From assembly GCA_963824275.1 (NCBI GenBank), contig CAWGOT010000003.1:1984001-2048000 (forward strand): 64,000 bases of DNA, read 5' to 3'. The position numbers and the translations under genes are program-made. This document shows, one piece after another, positions 59,341-64,000 of the stretch. The notes below the pieces were generated by a model, which was not told the DNA's origin, did not search any database, and was given only the letters and a program-made list of their open reading frames with translations. How positions within the stretch are numbered: the first letter of the stretch is position 1; each line of letters begins with the position of its first letter. Source of the DNA: JANXQG01 sp963824275. GTDB taxonomy: Bacteria; Planctomycetota; Planctomycetia; Pirellulales; Thermoguttaceae.

Positions 59341-59377
59341 TCCCCAGATCTATAATCCAGATTAGGAGTTAAAGCGA

Positions 59378-60085
59378 ATGAGACTTATCCGAAATGCAGT
59401 TTTCTTGGCATCCGCCGCACTTATGGCAGGTTCGGCGGCTTGGGCTCAAGAGCCGCAAACCCCTGGCTACGTGACCGTGGAGAATCCTGGCAGCGATTAT
59501 GTGTTGGCGCCGGGAGCAACGGTCGAAGTGCCGTTTTCGATCGATTTTTCGAACGCCCAGACCAGTTCGGTCGTTTCAGGCCTGAATGGTTTCGATTTGC
59601 TTGTGAACTACGACCCGGCGTACCTGACGCTTTCCAGCAACTTCGCCCAATGGGCGAGCGGCTCATCGTCGTTCTACAGCCAGAATTCCGGTTGGTCCGC
59701 CTTGACGGTCAATCCGAATTACGGGACCGGCGTGGGCTACTTTGGCGCGTCGACCATCGATCCGATCAGCGACGTGGCTGCGCTGGGGGTTCAATCTACG
59801 TTCGATATCTCTTTCACGGTCAACTCGAACGCGCCGTTGAGCTCGACCTCTCTTTCCATTAGCGCCCAGAATGACGACTACTTCGACTCTGCTTCTCAAA
59901 TCCTGTTGGAGACCAACGGCCCTTTGCAAGTGGATGTCGTGACCACCGAGCCCAGCACGGGCACCGTGCCTGCGCCATCGACATTGACTGGTCTATTGAC
60001 GGGAGCTTTCACCGTGGTCTGCTTCCTGGCTGCCCGGCGATTGCGACGGACGAAGGGCGTGACCAAGCCCTGTCCGGCTTTGTAG
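59378..60085 (+). CDS. Secreted PEP-CTERM-like protein with cohesin-like domain
   Basis: A 235-residue protein with a signal peptide cleaved after about Ala23 (ALMAGSAAWA) and a beta-sandwich with cohesin-like strands (GLNGFDLLVNYDPAYLTLSS). The C-terminal sorting-type tail is VPAPSTLTGLLTG, a hydrophobic helix FTVVCFLAA and the basic end RRLRRTKG. This is a PEP-CTERM-like signal (P-A-P variant), normally processed by exosortase in bacteria that make exopolysaccharide. AGGAG lies about 9 bases before the ATG. It follows the giant gene by 37 bases, so cotranscription is likely, and its cohesin fold could bind the giant's dockerins (inference). Confidence 0.78.
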   Translation: MRLIRNAVFLASAALMAGSAAWAQEPQTPGYVTVENPGSDYVLAPGATVEVPFSIDFSNAQTSSVVSGLNGFDLLVNYDPAYLTLSSNFAQWASGSSSFYSQNSGWSALTVNPNYGTGVGYFGASTIDPISDVAALGVQSTFDISFTVNSNAPLSSTSLSISAQNDDYFDSASQILLETNGPLQVDVVTTEPSTGTVPAPSTLTGLLTGAFTVVCFLAARRLRRTKGVTKPCPAL

Positions 60086-60147
60086 ACCGCTAGAAGCGCC
60101 GTTTGACCGTACTTCCTGTTTTCTCAAAACCAACGCGGAGAATTTTC

Positions 60148-60492
60148 ATGAGCGATTCCGAGGCGACCGTTGCGAATCCGAAGCCTGCTGCACCCGAAGG
60201 GCAGCCGCAACAAGTTCAGATTGACGATTCCAAGGCCAGCCCTCTGTATTCGAACTTCTGCCGTGTGACCGGCACGCCGGAAGAGTTGATCATTGATTTC
60301 GGTCTGAACAAGCAGCCTTTCGGCGTGCCGACGGAGCCGATTGTCGTCACGCAGCGGATTGTGACGAACTTTTTTACGGCCAAGCGGCTATGGCATGCCT
60401 TGTCGATGACGCTGCAGCGCCACGAGGCCACCTTTGGCGTCCTGGAAACGGACGTGCAGCGGCGGGTCAACCCGGCGGCGGCGCCGCGCTGA
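60148..60492 (+). CDS. DUF3467 domain protein
   Basis: A 114-residue protein. After a Pro/Ala/Gln-rich lead it shows the DUF3467 core: SPLYSNFCRVTGTPEELIIDFGLN, then IVVTQRIVTNFFTAKRLWHALSMTLQRHE. The function of the family is unknown; members are small cytoplasmic proteins. ATG 60148 is chosen because GGAG lies at 60137-60140 and upstream residues are not conserved-looking. It lies 62 bases after the PEP-CTERM-like gene on the same strand. Confidence 0.82.
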   Translation: MSDSEATVANPKPAAPEGQPQQVQIDDSKASPLYSNFCRVTGTPEELIIDFGLNKQPFGVPTEPIVVTQRIVTNFFTAKRLWHALSMTLQRHEATFGVLETDVQRRVNPAAAPR

Positions 60493-60551
60493 TCTTCATA
60501 CACTAAAAGATAGCACACTTACGGAGGTGTATACTGCGCCTTGAAAGCACG

Positions 60552-60576
60552 AAAAGCCATCATGGCGGAGCGTGAT
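60552..60576. terminator. Hairpin between convergent genes, possible bidirectional terminator
   Basis: CATCATGGCGGAGCGTGATG can pair CATCA with TGATG, and it continues into GAGTAC. It sits between the stops of the DUF3467 gene (+) and the polysaccharide export gene (-). It belongs to the palindrome family inserted at 16541-16640. Confidence 0.45.
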
Positions 60577-60584
60577 GAGTACCT

Positions 60585-61798
60585 TCAGATCGTCGTCAGC
60601 TTGGCGAAGGTCAGGGTCGGCTCCAAGGGGAAGACGCCGTACAGACCGCGGGTGAAGACAAGATTGATGAAATCGTCGGCCTCCAGGATGCGGCCCTTGG
60701 GGACGATGATCACGTCGCTGTCGTCGAGCCAGATCTCGCCCTGAGGACAAGGCTGCTTGCCGCGGAGCGCCCCTTGGAGGTCGATCATGGTCGCCATCAG
60801 CCGCCAATCGTCGCCGCGGCGGAAGACCACAACCTGCGAGATGTTCGCGCCCACGTTCCAACTGCCGGCCATGGCCAGGGCTTGCAAGGCCGTCGTCGGC
60901 CCCAGCATCTCGAAGCGGCCCGGCGTGTGGACCTCGCCCAGCACGTAGACGTAGCGCGGGGCCCTGGCGGTGAGCACGGGAATGATCTCCATGCCCTCGA
61001 TCTTCTCGCGATAGCGTTCGTTGATCTCCTGCCGCAGCTCGTCGAGCGTCAGGCCCTGGGCGGGATGTGGCCGATGGCGGTGAGCGAGATCGAACCGTCG
61101 GGGGCGACGCGGACCACGGCCCCCTGGCCGCCGACGCCGTAGTGGCGATCGACCACCGCCCGCAGGTCGTCCAACTTCGTGTTGACCTTGGTGGGCGTGA
61201 CCGTGATCGCAGGCACATGGTAGTATTTCTTGTACAATTCCTCGAGCGTGTCGCGCAACTGCGTGACCGTGCGGCCGGCGGCGTGGACCTGGCCCAAGAG
61301 GCTAAGCGTGATCATGCCGTCGGGCTGCAGCATCAGGTTGCAATTCAAGTGCGTATCGGCGACCGACTCGATGTGAATCTCGTCGCCCACGTTCAGCTTG
61401 TACTGCCCGCGGGTCTCGTCGCGGGTCAGGCGATAGAGCATGTCCAACTGGTCGTCGACGCGGAGGCGGTACTCGGGCACGTGCTCCGTCCGCGCGTGGG
61501 CGACGTATTCGCCCTGGGCGTAGGCCTGCCAGGCCATGAGGCGCGAGTCTTCCCAGCCGCAGTCGCGGCCGCGGGCCAAGCAATCGAGGCTGAAGTTCGG
61601 AAACTGCGCGGCGGGCGCCGCGCCTTGGCAGGGCGGACCACCGGCAATCGTCCCACTTGGCGCCGGCTGCAGGGCCGGATCGCCGCCGCTGACCACGGCT
61701 GCGGCAGCGCCGGCCAGCAGAAGGCCCGTCAACCCGACAAGCAGGCGGCGCAAAACAGGTGCCACCTGCGACAGTTTCAATGCATCGTGGACCGTCAT
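60585..61798 (-). CDS. Polysaccharide biosynthesis/export protein (Wza-like, SLBB), one frame break
   Basis: The signal/anchor segment (LRRLLVGLTGLLLAGAAAAV) is followed by a poly-export domain (QYKLNVGDEIHIESVADTHL; LQPDGMITLSLLGQVHAAGR; VAPDGSISLTAIGHI). A break near 61055 joins QGLTLDELRQEINERYREKI, and an SLBB-type domain follows (PRYVYVLGEVHTPGRFEMLG, TALQALAMAGS, LDDSDVIIVPKG). The protein should be an outer-membrane or periplasmic exit ring component for exopolysaccharide, about 403 residues. An acidic insert between anchor and export domain is typical of planctomycete members. The last residues (FAKLTTI) precede TGA 60585. Confidence 0.87.
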
Positions 61799-61814
61799 CT
61801 TCGGTTTAGTGGTT

Positions 61815-61860
61815 CGAGTTTATTTCGGATTTCGGATTTCGAGTTTCGGATTTGAGTCTC
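61815..61860. repeat. 7-bp tandem repeat (ATTTCGG type)
   Basis: TTTCGGATTTCGGATTTCG and further heptamer units fill the gap between the TPR gene and the export gene on the - strand. The words match the repeats at 721-890. Confidence 0.9.
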
Positions 61861-63450
61861 TTAGCGCATCATTGCGGGACCAAAGGGCGCCGGCAGCAGG
61901 CCGACCGGTTTGTCGCCAGTAATGCCTGAGGTTGCCGGCTTTGCCGGCGGATCGGCCCACTGGCCGGGCGACGGGGCCAGCGCGGCGGGATTGACCCAGG
62001 CGACCGCGCCGCCGGCGGAGAGGCTGGCCTGTTTCTGCCGGGCAACTTCTTCCGCCCTGGCCGCCTGGGCCTTCTGCGCGGCAAGATCCGCCAGACGCGG
62101 CTGGCCAGCCTGGCGATAGACCGCGCTGAGATTGTTGAGGTTCTCAGGGCAGCGGCATACAAGCACGCTATGTTCCAACATGCGGACGGCCCCGGCCGTG
62201 TCGCCGCTGTGTGCCAGGAGCACGCCCAGGTCGTTCGCCGCCATGTAGTTTCGCGGGCAGACCAGGATCGCCGCCTGGAAGAAGACAATCGCCTTCGCCT
62301 CGGGAAGAAGGATCTCGGGGTTCGGCTTGCCGGCCAGCGCGGCATGCACCTTGCCCAATGCGCCGAGGGCCATCGAGCCGGCCACTTCCTGCCCTACAGC
62401 CACGGCAAGCTGCTCCTGGGCAAAGGTGAAGTATTGTTTCAAAGCCCTCATCGGCTGCAACTGATCGCGCGGCACAGCCTTCAGCACGGGCGTGCGGTGG
62501 CTGGCGACGATCGAGGGCAGATCGAGATCGCCTTCGAGCTTTCCCGCGGCGGGAAGGAAGTCCTGGGCTTCTTTGATGGCCGTCAAGGCGGCACTCAAGG
62601 CCTGGCTATGGAGGGCCGTGTTGCGATCGTCGTCCAAACCTTGGGCAATCAGGCGGAGCGCGGCGGTGAACTCCGCCCGAGCGGCAAAGCTGGCCCCGCG
62701 TCCCGCCAGTTCAAGTCCATGGCGGATCTGCACGTCGGCCTGCGCGGCGATCTTCTCCATCGCCTCGGAACGCATGGGCCCGGTTACCGGCAGGCGGACG
62801 GCAGTCGGCGCGGCCGGCGCAGTGGCCGGCGCAGCCGGCGCGGATGCCGGTGCGAAGGGCGGCGCGGAAGGCGGCGCAATTGCAGGTCCCACAAGCGGAA
62901 GAACGAAAGGCGGGGGCGGAGTGATCTGCAAGATAGGCATTTCGCACGTGATCGGCGGTGAAGGCTTCTTATCCGCGGCCGACAGCGCGGAACTGCCGCT
63001 CGCTGCCGGCGCCGAGGGCTGAGGCGGCGTCATGGCCACCGCCACCGGTTGCGGCGCGGGGGCGAACAACTCCGGCCCGGCGATGATCGACGGCGGTGGT
63101 GCAGGCGTCTCTGCGGGGCCGTGGATGACGGCCGGCGTGACCGTCGCCATGCCCGGGGCTTGCGGCACGGCTGCCGGGCTTTCCGCCGGCAAGGCAGGCA
63201 TGTACTTGGGCCATGCCGCCTTCACCCGGTCCCACGAGGGCGAGTCGGCAAGCGTGGTATGAAGGGCACGGGGCTGTGGGTCGGAAGCGATGTGCCGTGG
63301 CATGCCGGCGAACCAGGCCGTTCCGATTGCCGCCAGAGCAATCGCGGCGAGTGCGGCGGGGAGGGCCGCGCGCCGAGTTCGTGGTCCGCGTGCGAGGCGG
63401 CTGACCATCCGCACCAATTGGAATCCGTTCATCGCGTACCGCTCCGTCAT
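61861..63450 (-). CDS. Membrane-anchored Pro/Ala-rich TPR protein
   Basis: A 529-residue protein. One N-terminal membrane helix (about residues 29-48, ALPAALAAIALAAIGTAWFA) is followed by about 170 residues of Pro/Ala-rich, probably disordered sequence, and then helical repeats. These include MEKIAAQADVQIRHGLELAG, FTAALRLIAQGLDDDRNTAL and a TPR block, YMAANDLGVLLAHSGDTAGA then NNLSAVYRQAGQPRLADLAA. The function is unknown; similar proteins accompany polysaccharide export genes in planctomycetes. It lies 62 bases upstream of the export gene on the same strand, so the two are likely cotranscribed. Confidence 0.72.
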   Translation of the reverse strand: MTERYAMNGFQLVRMVSRLARGPRTRRAALPAALAAIALAAIGTAWFAGMPRHIASDPQPRALHTTLADSPSWDRVKAAWPKYMPALPAESPAAVPQAPGMATVTPAVIHGPAETPAPPPSIIAGPELFAPAPQPVAVAMTPPQPSAPAASGSSALSAADKKPSPPITCEMPILQITPPPPFVLPLVGPAIAPPSAPPFAPASAPAAPATAPAAPTAVRLPVTGPMRSEAMEKIAAQADVQIRHGLELAGRGASFAARAEFTAALRLIAQGLDDDRNTALHSQALSAALTAIKEAQDFLPAAGKLEGDLDLPSIVASHRTPVLKAVPRDQLQPMRALKQYFTFAQEQLAVAVGQEVAGSMALGALGKVHAALAGKPNPEILLPEAKAIVFFQAAILVCPRNYMAANDLGVLLAHSGDTAGAVRMLEHSVLVCRCPENLNNLSAVYRQAGQPRLADLAAQKAQAARAEEVARQKQASLSAGGAVAWVNPAALAPSPGQWADPPAKPATSGITGDKPVGLLPAPFGPAMMR

Positions 63451-63776
63451 TCGTTGACGATCCTACCTGTTGTCTCGGATCGACCGGATTTTCAGAGCGG
63501 GATAAGGGAAATCGGCTTTACGCGCGGCCGCAGGGCGATAGGTCGTCGGAACAGGCGTTACAGGCGATGCCAGCCGCCCTGCGCAACCGCACGCAGGCGT
63601 TACAATCGTCGTCACCCGCAGATACCTGCCGGTTGGCAGATTCGCCAGAGTCGAAGCACCGGCTGAAGCATAGCTTGCCGGAATCCCGTAGGACGGATTG
63701 CTAACCCGTCCGTGATTCCCAAGACGGATTAGCAATCCGTCCTACGGTGATTGACCAAGTTATTTCGGTGCGAGCC
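63451..63776. other. 326-bp spacer
   Basis: No gene is supported. Apart from the hairpin at 63687-63746, I see only a GC-rich stretch with loose repetition of GGCGTTACA (63549-63604). Confidence 0.6.
63687..63746. repeat. 60-bp hairpin element, same family as 7013-7069
   Basis: The 24-nt arms (63687-63710, 63723-63746) pair with one mismatch around a 12-nt loop. The arm sequence matches the element at 7013-7069 at most positions. It lies just past the stop of the following - strand gene. Confidence 0.9.
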
Positions 63777-64000
63777 TTAATTTCCGAAGGGGTCGTCGTC
63801 GGCCGGTTTCTTGCCCTTGTCGGGAGTGGTTTCCGGGGCCTTCTCCGCGGGCTTGCCGCCAGCCGGAGCGCCGGCCTTGCCTGCGGCGGTGGGGTCCGCG
63901 CCGAAATCGACATCATCCGCTGGTGCGGCCTTCTTGCCCTTTCCGGCAGCCGGGGCGCCGGCCTTGCCTGCGGGGAGCGTCTCCTTGCCAAAGTCCACGT
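63777..64000 (-). CDS. C-terminal end of a low-complexity protein, truncated by window edge
   Basis: The frame is open to the right edge, so only the last 74 or so residues are seen. They are Ala/Gly/Lys/Pro-rich with a repeat: VDFGKETLPAGKAGAPAAGK and then VDFGADPTAAGKAGAPAGGK, ending DDDPFGN. This looks like a disordered tail; the function cannot be told. Confidence 0.55.
   Translation of the reverse strand, partial: VDFGKETLPAGKAGAPAAGKGKKAAPADDVDFGADPTAAGKAGAPAGGKPAEKAPETTPDKGKKPADDDPFGN

Noticed and set aside
50632..58430. Cellulosome scaffoldin
   Set aside because: Cohesin and dockerin folds are present, but there is no carbohydrate-binding or glycosidase module in the protein and no enzyme with a dockerin in the window; the GH2 enzyme at 3360 lacks one.

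Overview
The window looks like a chromosomal segment of a planctomycete, probably of the Pirellulales type. The base composition is GC-rich. It carries a BBP7-like outer-membrane barrel, an ECF sigma factor next to a FecR/VIT/vWA/TPR giant, a LEPR-XLL start on a giant surface protein, a PEP-CTERM-like protein, a DUF3467 protein, and many short palindromic and 7-bp tandem repeats. This assignment is inferred from family content; no rRNA is present to test it.

Layout. 1-9.3 kb holds housekeeping genes on the + strand: the end of a metallophosphoesterase, hisI, hisG, a RidA-family gene, a secreted GH2 glycosidase, nadA, an ExbD/TolR gene on the - strand, an AroE-like protein and bioD. 9.4-13.2 kb, on the - strand, holds a BBP7-type barrel, guaC, a small unknown gene and an NAD(P)-binding atypical SDR. 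13.4-24.2 kb holds an ECF sigma factor followed by a roughly 10-kb gene with FecR, VIT, vWA and TPR regions. 25.0-59.3 kb reads as one enormous surface-protein gene of about 10,900 codons. Its order is LEPR-XLL N-terminus, PKD-like domains, a very long right-handed beta-helix region, 13 tandem 306-bp Ig-like repeats, a cohesin-dockerin-cohesin cassette, nine tandem 507-bp MBG-type repeats, a second cohesin-dockerin-cohesin cassette, and an autotransporter-like tail. A 1630-bp IS4-family element with an 11-bp target duplication interrupts it. 59.4-64 kb holds a PEP-CTERM-like protein with a cohesin-like domain, a DUF3467 protein, a Wza-like polysaccharide export protein, a TPR protein and the end of a low-complexity gene.

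Frame breaks. Many conserved genes (hisG, nadA, guaC, the sigma factor, the polysaccharide export gene and both giants) are broken by one- or two-base indels, while the encoded residues stay conserved on both sides of each break. That pattern fits consensus sequencing or assembly errors better than gene decay. Both giants are therefore described as reconstructed genes and also as the open-frame pieces that compose them.

How the parts may work together (inference). The 25-63 kb region looks like a cell-surface assembly locus. A giant repeat adhesin carries its own cohesins and dockerins. Directly downstream, with a 37-bp gap, lies a small PEP-CTERM-like protein with a cohesin-like fold that could anchor it, followed by an exopolysaccharide exporter. 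The sigma factor and FecR/VIT/vWA/TPR giant just upstream could be a cell-envelope sensing unit. I saw no tRNA, rRNA or CRISPR array.
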